Shown here: positions 45,421-55,333 of the stretch, in pieces | How the letters are laid out: each line of letters opens with the position of its first letter | Position numbering within the stretch: the stretch's first letter is position 1 | Assembly: GCF_900115595.1 (NCBI RefSeq) | Contig: NZ_FOXA01000006.1 | Span: 62,001-126,000, forward strand | Length of the DNA: 64,000 bases | Reading direction: 5' to 3' | Source of the DNA: Tranquillimonas alkanivorans | GTDB lineage: Bacteria > Pseudomonadota > Alphaproteobacteria > Rhodobacterales > Rhodobacteraceae | Translations under genes and position numbers: made by a program | The notes under the pieces: model-generated | The model's database searches: none | Seen by the model: only the letters and a program-made list of their open reading frames with translations | Told to the model about the DNA's origin: nothing

Positions 45421-47523
45421 ATGCTGAAGAAATCACCGGTCTCGCGGCTTGAAAACCTGTGGGACGACAGCGAAGCGGTCGGGATGAGCGAGCCCGAAAA
45501 GCTGCTCTACCGCTCGAACCTCCTGGGCTCGGACAAGCGCGTGACGAACTACGGCGGCGGCAACACCTCGGCCAAGGTGGTCGAGCGCGATCCGCTGACT
45601 GGCGACGAGGTCGAGGTACTGTGGGTCAAGGGCTCGGGCGGGGACATCGGCACCATCCGGATGGACGGCTTCGCGACGCTCTACATGGACAAGCTCGAGG
45701 CGCTGAAGGGCCTTTACCGCGGTCCGGAGCATGAGGACGAGATGGTGGGCTACCTCCCCCACTGCACGTTCAACCTCAATACACGCGCCGCTTCGATCGA
45801 CACGCCGCTGCACGCCTTTGTCCCCCGCCGCCACGTCGACCACGTCCACCCCGACGCGATCATCGCCATCGCCGCCTCGGCCAACTCGAAGGAACTGACG
45901 CAGGAGATCTTCGGCGACGAGATCGGCTGGCTGCCGTGGAAGCGCCCGGGCTACGAACTGGGCCTGTGGCTCGAAAAGTTCTGCCGCAAGAATCCCGAGG
46001 CGAAGGGCGTCGTGCTGGAAAGCCACGGCCTGTTCACCTGGGCCGACGAAGCCAAGGTATGTTACGAGACCACGCTGCGCATCATCAACCGCGCCATCGC
46101 ATGGTTCGAAGAGAAGACAGCCGACACCGCCGCGTTCGGCGGAGAAAAGCACCCATCCCTGCCGCCCGAGGAGCGCCGCCGCATCGCCGCTGCGCTGATG
46201 CCTGCCATCCGCGGCATGATCTCGGAAGACCAGCACAAGGTCGGCCATTTCGACGACCAGAACGCGGTTCTGGAATTCGTCGGCTCGCACCAGATGGAGG
46301 CGCTCGCCGCGCTCGGCACCTCCTGCCCCGACCACTTTCTACGTACCAAGATCCGGCCGCTCGTCGTCGATTTCGATCCGGCAAGCCCCGACATCGCCGA
46401 CACGCTCGACCGCCTCAGGGGCATGGTCGAGTCCTACCGTGTCGACTACGCTGCCTATTACGACCGCTGCCGGCACGACGACAGCCCTGCCATGCGCGAC
46501 CCGAACGCGGTGGTCTACCTTGTCCCCGGGGTCGGCATGATCACCTTCGCCAAGGACAAGCCCACGGCGCGCATCTCGGGCGAGTTCTACGTCAACGCCA
46601 TCAACGTGATGCGCGGCGCCTCGGCCGTCAGCGAGTATCGCGGCCTGCCCGAGCAGGAGGCCTTCGACATCGAATACTGGCTCCTCGAGGAAGCCAAGCT
46701 GCAACGCATGCCTGCACCCAAGTCCCTGGCCGGCCGGGTGGCCATCGTGACGGGCGGCGCCGGCGGCATCGGCTCGGCCACTGCCGAACGGTATCTGCGC
46801 GAAGGCGCCTGCGTGGTGCTGGCCGACATCGACGCCGAGGCGCTTTCGGCAACACGCGAGAATCTGGCCGGCCGGTTCGGGCCGGACGTGGTGCGCGCGG
46901 TCGAGGTGAACGTGACCTCGGAAGAGGCCGTCGCCGCCGCCTACGCCGACATGGCGGTCGAGTTCGGCGGCGTGGACATCGTGGTGTCGAATGCCGGCAT
47001 CGCCTCGTCCGCGCCGGTGGAGGACACGACGCTCGAGCTGTGGAACAGGAACATGTCGATCCTGTCGACCGGGTATTTCCTTGTCGCGCGCGAGGCGTTC
47101 AGGATGCTCAAGGCGCAGGGCATCGGCGGGTCGATGGTCTTCGTGGCCTCGAAGAATGGGCTCGCCGCCTCGCCCGGCGCCTCGGCCTATTGTACGGCAA
47201 AGGCGTCCGAGATCCACCTCGCCCGCTGTCTGGCGCTGGAAGGAGCGCCCGAGGGGATCCGCGTGAATGTGGTGAACCCCGACGCGGTGCTGCGCGGCTC
47301 GCGCATCTGGCAAGGCGACTGGCTGGACCAGCGCGCCAGCACCTACGGCACCGACAAGGAGGGCCTGGAAGAGATGTACCGCCAGCGATCGCTTCTCAAG
47401 CGGTCGGTCCTGCCCGAGGACATCGCCGAGGCGTGTTACTTCTTCGCCGCGGATACCAGCGCGAAATCCACCGGCAACATCATCAACGTCGACGCGGGCA
47501 ACGTGCAGGCGTTCACGCGGTAA
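45421..47523 (+). CDS. rhaD: Bifunctional rhamnulose-1-phosphate aldolase/short-chain dehydrogenase (RhaD)
   Basis: A 700-residue two-domain enzyme. The N-terminal class II aldolase domain (about 1-430) has YGGGNTSAK and the metal-binding HVDHVHPDA; the C-terminal SDR domain (about 435-700) has VTGGAGGIGSAT, NAG, and serine plus Y-C-T-A-K. It splits rhamnulose-1-phosphate to DHAP and lactaldehyde and oxidises the aldehyde. ATG 45421 has GGAGG upstream; an earlier in-frame start at 45343 lies in the operator. Faces rhaR. Confidence 0.93.
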   Translation: MLKKSPVSRLENLWDDSEAVGMSEPEKLLYRSNLLGSDKRVTNYGGGNTSAKVVERDPLTGDEVEVLWVKGSGGDIGTIRMDGFATLYMDKLEALKGLYRGPEHEDEMVGYLPHCTFNLNTRAASIDTPLHAFVPRRHVDHVHPDAIIAIAASANSKELTQEIFGDEIGWLPWKRPGYELGLWLEKFCRKNPEAKGVVLESHGLFTWADEAKVCYETTLRIINRAIAWFEEKTADTAAFGGEKHPSLPPEERRRIAAALMPAIRGMISEDQHKVGHFDDQNAVLEFVGSHQMEALAALGTSCPDHFLRTKIRPLVVDFDPASPDIADTLDRLRGMVESYRVDYAAYYDRCRHDDSPAMRDPNAVVYLVPGVGMITFAKDKPTARISGEFYVNAINVMRGASAVSEYRGLPEQEAFDIEYWLLEEAKLQRMPAPKSLAGRVAIVTGGAGGIGSATAERYLREGACVVLADIDAEALSATRENLAGRFGPDVVRAVEVNVTSEEAVAAAYADMAVEFGGVDIVVSNAGIASSAPVEDTTLELWNRNMSILSTGYFLVAREAFRMLKAQGIGGSMVFVASKNGLAASPGASAYCTAKASEIHLARCLALEGAPEGIRVNVVNPDAVLRGSRIWQGDWLDQRASTYGTDKEGLEEMYRQRSLLKRSVLPEDIAEACYFFAADTSAKSTGNIINVDAGNVQAFTR

Positions 47524-47562
47524 CGTCGGGAACCGGCCCGAAGCGCGAAGCGGCTTGGGCAG

Positions 47563-47584
47563 CGCCCGCCCCGCAAAGCGGGCG
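47563..47584 (+). promoter_or_regulatory. Hairpin between rhaD and rhaI
   Basis: CGCCCGC pairs with GCGGGCG around an 8-base loop in the 123-bp gap. There is no T-run, so it is more likely an mRNA stabiliser or attenuator than a terminator. Confidence 0.4.
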
Positions 47585-47646
47585 GTTCGCGCCCACTACG
47601 GGCGGCCGCCGCCCTCGGTGGGGCGAAGGGAAAATGGGAGGACAAC

Positions 47647-48918
<1,272 letters not shown>

Positions 48919-48988
48919 GGCCGGCCGATCGAAGACCCAAGAAGGCTTGTGTGGGCGCGCGCGACAGTCCGCGCACTACATGATCGCT

Positions 48989-49954
48989 CTACGTCTTCTC
49001 CACTGGCGGGGTGCCGTGGGTGTGGAAGGTTTCGATGGTCTTGAGACCCCAGGCCTGGCCCTTCTTCCGGTCGGCCTCGGTCCAGCGCACCGGCTCCCAG
49101 TCGGGGGCGAGGATCAGGCGTGAGCCGGCATTCGCCAGTTCCACGCGGTTGCCCGCGGGCTCCCAGACGTACAGGAAGAACGTTCCTTGGATCGCGTGCT
49201 TGTGCGGCCCGGTTTCGATGTGCACGCCGTTCTGCAGGAAGATGTCGGCGGCGCGCAGGATGTCCTCACGCTGGTCGGTGGCGTAGGTGACGTGGTGCAG
49301 CCGGCCCATGCCGCCGCCATGCTCTTCGGTACAGGCGAGGTCGTAGGTCTTGTCGTTCACGGTGAACCAGCAGCCGCCGATCCGCCCGTTGTCGAGCTGG
49401 ATGTACTCGGTCACGCGGCTGCCAAGGCAGGTCTCCATGAAGCGGCGGAACTCGGACACGTCCTCTGCCAGGAGGTTGAGATGGTCGATCCGCCGGGGCG
49501 CTGACCCGGTAAAGGCGCTTGCCGTGTTCTTGAGCGCCGCACGTTCGGCGTCGTCCTGCGGCTCGTACCACCGGGTGTCGTAGTAGATCTCGAAGACGTG
49601 GCCGAACGGATCCTCGAACCGGAACGCCCGGCCGTGGCCCGCGTCGCCCTCGACCCAGCCGTGGGTGGTGTAGCCGGATACCTCGATGGCCGCGACCCGA
49701 CGCTCCAGCGCCTCGGGGCTGGCGGCGCGGTAGCCGATGTGCGCGACGCCGGTGGTTTCGGCGCGGGTCAGCTTGAGCGAGTGGTACTCGTAGTCGTCCC
49801 AAGCCCGCAGGTAGGCGCTGGTCTCGTCCTGCCCGGACAGCTTCAGCCCGTACACGCGAGTGAAGAAGTCGAGGCTCTCCTCAAATCGGTCGGTCAGCAT
49901 CTCAACATGGCCAAGATGCGCGATGTCGAAGGACCTTCTGGTGGGCGCGGTCAT
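48989..49954 (-). CDS. Extradiol (catechol 2,3-) dioxygenase, VOC superfamily
   Basis: A 321-residue type I extradiol ring-cleavage dioxygenase of two VOC domains. Iron ligands fit the family: H158 (IDHLN), H220 or H221 (LHHVTYAT) and E272 (RVELANAG), with spacing like that of XylE. It would cleave a catechol next to its hydroxyls. AGGGAGGA precedes ATG 49954. No other aromatic-degradation genes are nearby, so the substrate is open. It is convergent with rhaI. Confidence 0.88.
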   Translation of the reverse strand: MTAPTRRSFDIAHLGHVEMLTDRFEESLDFFTRVYGLKLSGQDETSAYLRAWDDYEYHSLKLTRAETTGVAHIGYRAASPEALERRVAAIEVSGYTTHGWVEGDAGHGRAFRFEDPFGHVFEIYYDTRWYEPQDDAERAALKNTASAFTGSAPRRIDHLNLLAEDVSEFRRFMETCLGSRVTEYIQLDNGRIGGCWFTVNDKTYDLACTEEHGGGMGRLHHVTYATDQREDILRAADIFLQNGVHIETGPHKHAIQGTFFLYVWEPAGNRVELANAGSRLILAPDWEPVRWTEADRKKGQAWGLKTIETFHTHGTPPVEKT

Positions 49955-50047
49955 CCTGTTGTTCCTCCCTCTCTGGCAGCTCGCGTGCAGTCATTCCACA
50001 GATGCGTCCCGCGTTCCACGCATTCGATGGCTTCCGAGTTCGAGTAG

Positions 50048-50162
50048 CGTCGGGATTACAACCGGCCCGGTCATCGGCCTGCTGGCCTGGGTGGTGACGG
50101 TGCCGGCCAGCGCCATCATCGCGGCCGGCACCATGCTGCTTCTGCGCGAGCTGTCGGGCTGA
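50048..50162 (+). pseudogene. 3' remnant, probably of an inorganic phosphate (PiT) transporter
   Basis: The last ~37 codons before TGA 50162 give a membrane-span tail (GLLAWVVTVPASAIIAAGT then MLLLREL) that resembles the closing helix of PiT-family phosphate permeases. The same frame upstream is only antisense to the dioxygenase gene. No start or earlier domains exist, so it is a gene fragment. The family call is based on one helix. Confidence 0.4.
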
Positions 50163-50204
50163 CGGAGGCGGGCGGATCGTGCGCCCGCTCCCGCCCTTCA
50201 GCGC

Positions 50205-51134
50205 TTACACGCCGAGCGCTTCGCGCACGGCCGGGAGGCCCGGCTCACCCTCGACGGTCGTCACGCCGTCAAGCCAGCCGTCGAGCACCTCGGGGTTGTC
50301 CTGCACCCAGGACTGCACCGCGTCCGCCGGGTCCATGCCGTCGTCCAGGATCATGCCCATGATCTGGTTTTCCATCTCGAGCGTGAAGTCCATCTGCTCG
50401 AGAAGCTGCGCCGCGTTCGGGCATTCTTCGGAAAAACCTGCGCGCGTTACGGTATAGACCGAGCCTTCGCCGCCGAAGAAATCCTCGCCGCCCTGAAGGT
50501 ACTCGATGTCGAAGTTGGCGTTCATCGGGTGCGGCGCCCAGCCGAGGAAGACGATGTCTTCGTCGCGGTCGACGGCGCGGCGCACCTCGGACAGCATCCC
50601 CTGCTCAGAGCTTTCGCGCACTTCGAAGTCGCCGAGCCCGTACTCGTCCTCTTCGATGAGGCCGACGAGGTAGGCGTTGCCCTCGTTGCCCGGCTCGATG
50701 CCATAGATCGTCTGGTCCAGTTCCTCCGAAAACTCCGGCAGGTCCTCGTAGCTCTGCAGGCCCTTCTCGTAGGTATAGGCGGGCACGGCGAGGTTATAGA
50801 TCGTGCCGGTGAGGTTCTCGTTGATGGTCTCGATGCTGCCCTCATCGAGGTAGGGCTGGATCGCGGATTGCTGTGTGGGCATCCAGTTGCCCAGGAACAC
50901 GTCCACGTCGCCCGAGCCGAGCGAGGCGAAGGTCACCGGCACCGACAGGACACGCACGTTCACGTCATAGCCGAGCGCCTCGAAGACCTCGGCGGCGGCG
51001 GTTGTGGTGGTCGTGATGTCGGTCCAGCCCACGTCCGAGAACGATATCTCGTCGCACTGCGCCTGCGCCATCGCCGACCCGGCAAGCGCGGCACTCGTCG
51101 CGGCGGCCATCGCCGTGGTGGTCAGAAGCTTCAT
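50205..51134 (-). CDS. choX: Choline/glycine betaine ABC transporter substrate-binding protein (ChoX-like)
   Basis: A 309-residue periplasmic protein: signal peptide about 1-23 (GSAMAQ), then the OpuAC fold with ISFSDVGWTDIT, SGDVDVFLGNWMP and FLGWAPHPMN, the last typical of choline-type binding proteins. Aromatic cage residues are plausible in these motifs. Start ATG 51134 after GGGGAGAG. No permease or ATPase gene is adjacent, so it must borrow transporter parts encoded elsewhere. Glycine betaine or proline betaine is an alternative ligand. Confidence 0.86.
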   Translation of the reverse strand: MKLLTTTAMAAATSAALAGSAMAQAQCDEISFSDVGWTDITTTTTAAAEVFEALGYDVNVRVLSVPVTFASLGSGDVDVFLGNWMPTQQSAIQPYLDEGSIETINENLTGTIYNLAVPAYTYEKGLQSYEDLPEFSEELDQTIYGIEPGNEGNAYLVGLIEEDEYGLGDFEVRESSEQGMLSEVRRAVDRDEDIVFLGWAPHPMNANFDIEYLQGGEDFFGGEGSVYTVTRAGFSEECPNAAQLLEQMDFTLEMENQIMGMILDDGMDPADAVQSWVQDNPEVLDGWLDGVTTVEGEPGLPAVREALGV

Positions 51135-51449
51135 GGGTCTCTCCCCGATGTCTGGTTCGATGTACGGCGCCCCAACTCTCAACTCGGTGCAATGTTCGCA
51201 AGCTGTCGAAAAGGCGCGCCCGGCGCTCCGCCCACGGCTCCGCATCTCTCTGATCGTGACCCCCCGTTAACAGCCCCCGGCAATCGGCGGGACGCGAATG
51301 CGGCACGCGTTCGGCCGTTGCGCGGAAGTCGCTCCGACCTGGCACGGAGCGCGCGTTCGGCAACCTTAGGTTAAGCCGCGTCGCGCATGACCTTCCCCAG
51401 GCGCTGCCGTGCCGGTGGGCGCTTCACAATCAACGGATGGAGCAAAGCA
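51135..51449. other. Divergent promoter region, no gene seen
   Basis: A 315-base gap between choX and the ClpP-like gene. A short odd palindrome AACCTTAGGTT lies at 51362-51372. Nothing else is clear. Confidence 0.4.
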
Positions 51450-51902
51450 ATGCGCAAGATGCGGAAACTCGTGGGGGTACTTTCGGTCGCGGCGAGTGTG
51501 GCGGCGTTCGTCCCCGCCGGGACGGAGGCACAGAATGCGCCGCTTGTCGTGTCAACCGACCGCGGCGGCGTCATCGGAGAGCGGGTGACGGCCATCGATC
51601 GCATCCGCGCCCTGCGCCAGCGGGTCGAGATCCGCGGGCCGCTGTGCCTGTCGTCGTGCACGATGCTGCTGGGGGCGGGCGACGTCTGCGTCGATCCGGA
51701 TGCCAAGCTCGGCTTTCACGGGCCCAGCCTCTATGGCAGGCCGCTGACCGAGGATCAGTTCGACTACTGGTCTGAGATAATGGCCACGTACTACCCGGAG
51801 CCACTGCGCCGCTGGTTCATGAAAGAAGCGAGGTTCCGCATCGCGGGCTACTATACCGTGACCGGCGAGAACGTGATTGAGCTGGGCGTCAAGCGCTGCT
51901 GA
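51450..51902 (+). CDS. Secreted ClpP/crotonase-fold-like hypothetical protein
   Basis: A 150-residue protein with an N-terminal signal peptide (about 1-28, ending GTEA). The mature part has a ClpP-like fragment: GPLCLSSCTMLLGAGDVC, in which a serine or the SSC pair sits where the ClpP nucleophile lies, and LGFHGPS with the histidine. Similar small periplasmic proteins occur widely in alphaproteobacteria, with no proven activity. ATG 51450 is chosen because the signal peptide starts there. Confidence 0.68.
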   Translation: MRKMRKLVGVLSVAASVAAFVPAGTEAQNAPLVVSTDRGGVIGERVTAIDRIRALRQRVEIRGPLCLSSCTMLLGAGDVCVDPDAKLGFHGPSLYGRPLTEDQFDYWSEIMATYYPEPLRRWFMKEARFRIAGYYTVTGENVIELGVKRC

Positions 51903-52095
51903 GGACGCGGCGGCATGCACCGAGCCCTGGACTTGTCGTGACGCGGCCGGACCAATTCCCGTCAAAGGCGCAATCGTGACTTGCCTTCGCCTTGAGGTTA
52001 TGGCTGCATGTACCGAGCGGGGTTAGGTATTACTGGAAGTACGGCGCAGGAGGCAGCGGATTGTACCGCTGGCGCCGGTCAACACGGGAAGAGGC

Positions 52096-52242
52096 ATGGT
52101 TGAAGCAGTAATTGCATTGATGTTCGTCGTGTTCGGATTTTACGTGATCAAGCGCCTCCAGGTCTTCAAACGCACGCTTGAGCGGCCCGAAGGCCTGGGC
52201 CTTTCTGATCCAGCCCCCGGCGCCGACACCAAGACACGTTGA
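52096..52242 (+). CDS. Small single-span membrane protein (48 residues)
   Basis: ATG 52096 follows GAAGAGG and opens 48 codons. Residues 3-18 form a hydrophobic span (VIALMFVVFGFYVI) followed by a basic stretch (KRLQVFKRTLER), giving an N-out or membrane-anchor layout, and a polar tail. A strong bidirectional terminator at 52301 ends the unit. No family recognised. It is easily missed for its length. Confidence 0.5.
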   Translation: MVEAVIALMFVVFGFYVIKRLQVFKRTLERPEGLGLSDPAPGADTKTR

Positions 52243-52300
52243 AGGTCGGAATACTCGCTTGGGCGGGGAGCGTCGCCAAAGCAGCATCCGCAACGTGAAA

Positions 52301-52324
52301 GGCACCGCCCAACTCGGCGGTGCC
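52301..52324. terminator. Bidirectional terminator
   Basis: A perfect 9-bp stem GGCACCGCC/GGCGGTGCC with a 6-base loop lies between convergent genes. T-rich bases follow on the plus strand (ATTCATTT) and TTTC on the minus strand, so it can serve the small membrane protein and the response regulator. Confidence 0.75.
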
Positions 52325-52363
52325 ATTCATTTCGAGGTTGCGCGCTCCCGGCCGCGTGCCGGC

Positions 52364-53386
52364 CTAGTGGTAGACCCGGAGCGCCGGCTTTATCCGCGCG
52401 GCCGACGCGGGAACGATGCGCACGCGCGTCTGCCCGGCGATCTTGAGTTCAACATCCTTCACCGCCGCTTCGATCAACGCCTCGCTGCCGGCTGCGCTTA
52501 GGATGCTGCGGCTCTTGACGTCGCTCATCACCACCATAGGCATGATGCGTTCACCGTCGCGGTAGCGCAGGTCCATGTCGTCCAACGCGCCCTGGATCGC
52601 GTCGGACAGGCCGTTCTCGAAGACCGGCCGCGCACCGTTGACGGCAAGGATCAGGAAATACCCTCCGCCAGCGTACGAGAAGCGGCAATCCTCCCACGGG
52701 AGCGTCTCGGAGATCGCGTCGCCGATATCGGCGAGGAAGTTGAGGTAATCCCGCGACTTCATGCGCGAGAAGATGGCCCCGACCTCGACGATCTTGAGCG
52801 CCGCCAGCCCGCCGAACACGAGATCGCGCACACGAAGCTGTCCGACGTAGTTGCGGAAGGCATCGAGGTCCAGGTGGCCCGGCATGTCCTCGAACGACAG
52901 CGCGTCCTCGATATCGACGGCAGGCTCGAGATCCTTCTCGCCGACATAGGCGGCAAGCGCCTTCTCGACCTCCTGCTTCGACCGGATTTCGCGATTGAGC
53001 CGCAGCGCCATCTGCAGCCGGGCGTTCAGCTCCAGCGTCTCGAAGGGCTTGGTCATGTAGTCCGTCGCGCCGGCCGCGAAGGCGCGGTCGATGTATTCGC
53101 GCTCGGACATGGCCGTGAGCATGATGATCGGGCACCGCTTGTACTGCGGCAGCCGGCGCACCGCGCCGCACAGCTCGATCCCGTCCACCTGCGGCATCTG
53201 GATATCGAGAAGCAGGCAGTCAAAGGGAACGGCGGCTTCACGGATCTTGTGCAGCGCATCTTCTGCGCTTTCCGCCGTCGTCACCTCCTTGCAGCCCATC
53301 GCGGTCAGCGCGAGCTGCAGGACCTGCAGAATGAAAGGGTCGTCATCGACGGCCAGGACCCGCATTTCGAAATCTTCATTCGCCAC
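52364..53386 (-). CDS. Response regulator with degenerate GGDEF-like output domain
   Basis: About 340 residues. The receiver domain (about 8-125) has the acidic pair VDDDP, phospho-acceptor D in LLLDIQMP (residue ~61) and K in TKPF (~113). The C-terminal ~170 residues read as a GGDEF fold: FEDMPGHLDLDAF aligns with the usual DxLTGLxNRxxF, but the active loop is AGGGYF instead of GGDEF, so cyclase activity is not expected. The preferred start is GTG 53386 with a GGAG site; GTG 53398 is possible. It is encoded downstream of a histidine kinase and is paralogous to the protein at 63245. Confidence 0.85.
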   Translation of the reverse strand: MANEDFEMRVLAVDDDPFILQVLQLALTAMGCKEVTTAESAEDALHKIREAAVPFDCLLLDIQMPQVDGIELCGAVRRLPQYKRCPIIMLTAMSEREYIDRAFAAGATDYMTKPFETLELNARLQMALRLNREIRSKQEVEKALAAYVGEKDLEPAVDIEDALSFEDMPGHLDLDAFRNYVGQLRVRDLVFGGLAALKIVEVGAIFSRMKSRDYLNFLADIGDAISETLPWEDCRFSYAGGGYFLILAVNGARPVFENGLSDAIQGALDDMDLRYRDGERIMPMVVMSDVKSRSILSAAGSEALIEAAVKDVELKIAGQTRVRIVPASAARIKPALRVYH

Positions 53387-53519
53387 GTGCGTCTCCACTG
53401 CAGCAGTGATGCCGGCGCGCTTCGATTCTTCGGCGACGTACCGGCCTTAACCTACTCTCAATGTTTCGCCTCGGAGTTGGACAGCATTTTGACGGCGCAA
53501 GGGTATTCTACGGACTCGA

Positions 53520-53544
53520 AAGGGCCGGCGCGGTGCCGGCCCTT
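53520..53544 (-). terminator. Rho-independent terminator of the histidine kinase gene
   Basis: A 10-bp stem AAGGGCCGGC/GCCGGCCCTT with a 5-base loop, followed on the minus strand by TTTCGAG. It lies 37 bases after the kinase stop and separates it from the response regulator gene. Confidence 0.72.
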
Positions 53545-53581
53545 CCTCGACGTTTCCCGATTCGAAACGGACGCGTCGGTT

Positions 53582-55015
53582 TTACTCCGCCACGTCGAGC
53601 TCAAGCGTGAAGGTCGTTCCGTCGCCATAGACGCTTTCGTAGTCGATGGTCCCGTCGTGCGCCTGCATGATCTGCTGCGCGATGTTCAGACCCAGCCCCG
53701 TACCCTGGTACGACCGGTGATCGGACGAATCCACCTGGCTGAACTTGCCGAAAACTCGCTCGCGCGCGTCCTCCGGAATACCGGTGCCCGTATCCTCGAC
53801 CGAGACTCGCGCGCGCCCGTCCGCCTCATGGACCGCCACCCGCACCGTGCCGCCCTTGTGGGAAAACTTCACGGCGTTTGACAAAAGATTGTTCACGACT
53901 TGGGCGAGCCGGCCGCGGTCGGCCCGCACGAACAGTTCGCGACTGGCGGGCTCGAAATCCAGCCGGACATCCGCCTGGTCCGCATAGCCGTCCATCATCC
54001 GCACGGCCTCTTCCACAAGGTCGTTGAGGTCGACGCACTGGAAGGAATAGCGCATCTGCCCGCTCTCGATCTTCTGCAAGTCGAGCAAGTCGTTGATCAG
54101 GTCCGAAAGCCGCCGCCCGTTCTTGTAGGCGATCTCGACGATGCTCTCGGCCCGCTCGGGCTGCTTGGTGAAAAGCCCCGATTGCAGGAGGCTGAGTGAC
54201 CCGATGATCGAGGTCAGCGGCGTGCGCAGCTCGTGGCTGACGACCGAGACGAATTGCGACTTCACCTCATAGGCCTTGGTCGCACGGTCCCGCTCGCGCT
54301 TGAGCTCGTCGATCCGGTCGAGATTGCTGCGATACATCTGCAGGAAGATGATCGAGCACTCGATCACGAAGAACAGCACGAACCCGACCGTGAACATTCC
54401 CATCCACAGGGGCGAGCTCAGCGGCGGGCGGAGTGCGATCAGGTCGGCGGCAGGGATGTAGAGAAACACCGCACCGTACACAACCAGCCGCACCAAAAGC
54501 ACGCGCGGAAGCTGATGGTTGTTGACCGCGGCGAACAGCCCGGCAGCGAACAGGAAGAACAGGGGCGCGAAGTGCGTCCCCTCTCCTTCGAGGGCAGCGA
54601 CACTAAGGGTGAAATACGCGACCGCAAGCGAACTCAGAAACGACGTGAGCAGCAGCAGGTTGTGATACCGGCGCACCATGCGCCGCGATCCGCCCACGCG
54701 CTTAAGCACGCGCTTGGACAGGATCGTGTCTGCAAGATCCGTCAGCTGCAGAAGCAGGAAGCAGATGATCGCCTGGGTGAGGTCGTAGTATATCGCGGCA
54801 AGAAGCCCCGCGCCGATATACATGCCCTGGCGCTGCCAAAAGAGGGCGATACCGCCGGACACGAAGTCCCGCATCTGCGTCTCGAGTCGCTCGGTGGGCA
54901 CGTTGGCCAGGGACGTTGTTCGGATTACCGAACGGATGGACCGATGCAGCGCACTTCTCGCCGCGCGCACGCCCGAGCTGCCGGGCCGCCGCGTCTGTAT
55001 GTCCTGACTCGTCAT
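53582..55015 (-). CDS. Membrane sensor histidine kinase
   Basis: A 477-residue kinase. The N-terminal half (about 60-225) has six or so spans and no large periplasmic domain. It is followed by a HisKA dimerisation domain with H-box SHELRTPLTS (about residue 263) and HATPase_c with N-box NNLLSNAVKFS, DTGTGIP and GTGLGLNIA. It may phosphorylate the downstream response regulator. No receiver is attached, so it is not a hybrid kinase. The signal is unknown; the membrane-embedded sensor suggests a membrane-borne cue. Confidence 0.92.
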   Translation of the reverse strand: MTSQDIQTRRPGSSGVRAARSALHRSIRSVIRTTSLANVPTERLETQMRDFVSGGIALFWQRQGMYIGAGLLAAIYYDLTQAIICFLLLQLTDLADTILSKRVLKRVGGSRRMVRRYHNLLLLTSFLSSLAVAYFTLSVAALEGEGTHFAPLFFLFAAGLFAAVNNHQLPRVLLVRLVVYGAVFLYIPAADLIALRPPLSSPLWMGMFTVGFVLFFVIECSIIFLQMYRSNLDRIDELKRERDRATKAYEVKSQFVSVVSHELRTPLTSIIGSLSLLQSGLFTKQPERAESIVEIAYKNGRRLSDLINDLLDLQKIESGQMRYSFQCVDLNDLVEEAVRMMDGYADQADVRLDFEPASRELFVRADRGRLAQVVNNLLSNAVKFSHKGGTVRVAVHEADGRARVSVEDTGTGIPEDARERVFGKFSQVDSSDHRSYQGTGLGLNIAQQIMQAHDGTIDYESVYGDGTTFTLELDVAE

Positions 55016-55333
55016 TCAACCACGCTTATCATCCGGTACTACTCTGCTGCACCGCGTACGGTCGGCACTATTGCTGATAGAGATCAAATAAGGAAATGCG
55101 GTGGCCCGGTTTGGGTCCCTTTTCAACAACAGCTCGACGGTGCAGGCCAAGATGCCACAATCGCTCCCGGAGGCGCTTGCGAGTGCGCAAAGCTCTGGCA
55201 CGAGACCTCCACTGCGAGCAGTCCGACAGCCGCAGGATGAACGGGACAAGTTCTCTCACGCCACGGAAGTGTGTCGCTTTCGCCAGCCCTCCAGACTTTC
55301 GTGACGTAACACTTTGGCATTTATGTCGTAATT
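55016..55333. other. Divergent promoter region of kinase and AHL synthase genes
   Basis: A 318-base gap that is AT-richer than its surroundings near 55300-55340. No gene is seen. The kinase and synthase promoters must both lie here. Confidence 0.5.

Noticed and set aside
51980-52111. Open plus-strand frame with an aromatic-rich stretch (YYWKYGAGG, LYRWRRS)
   Set aside because: No ATG or GTG start and no ribosome site; it overlaps the better-supported 48-residue ORF.
52364-53386. Calling the output domain an active diguanylate cyclase
   Set aside because: The catalytic loop is AGGGYF, lacking the acidic residue pair required for activity.
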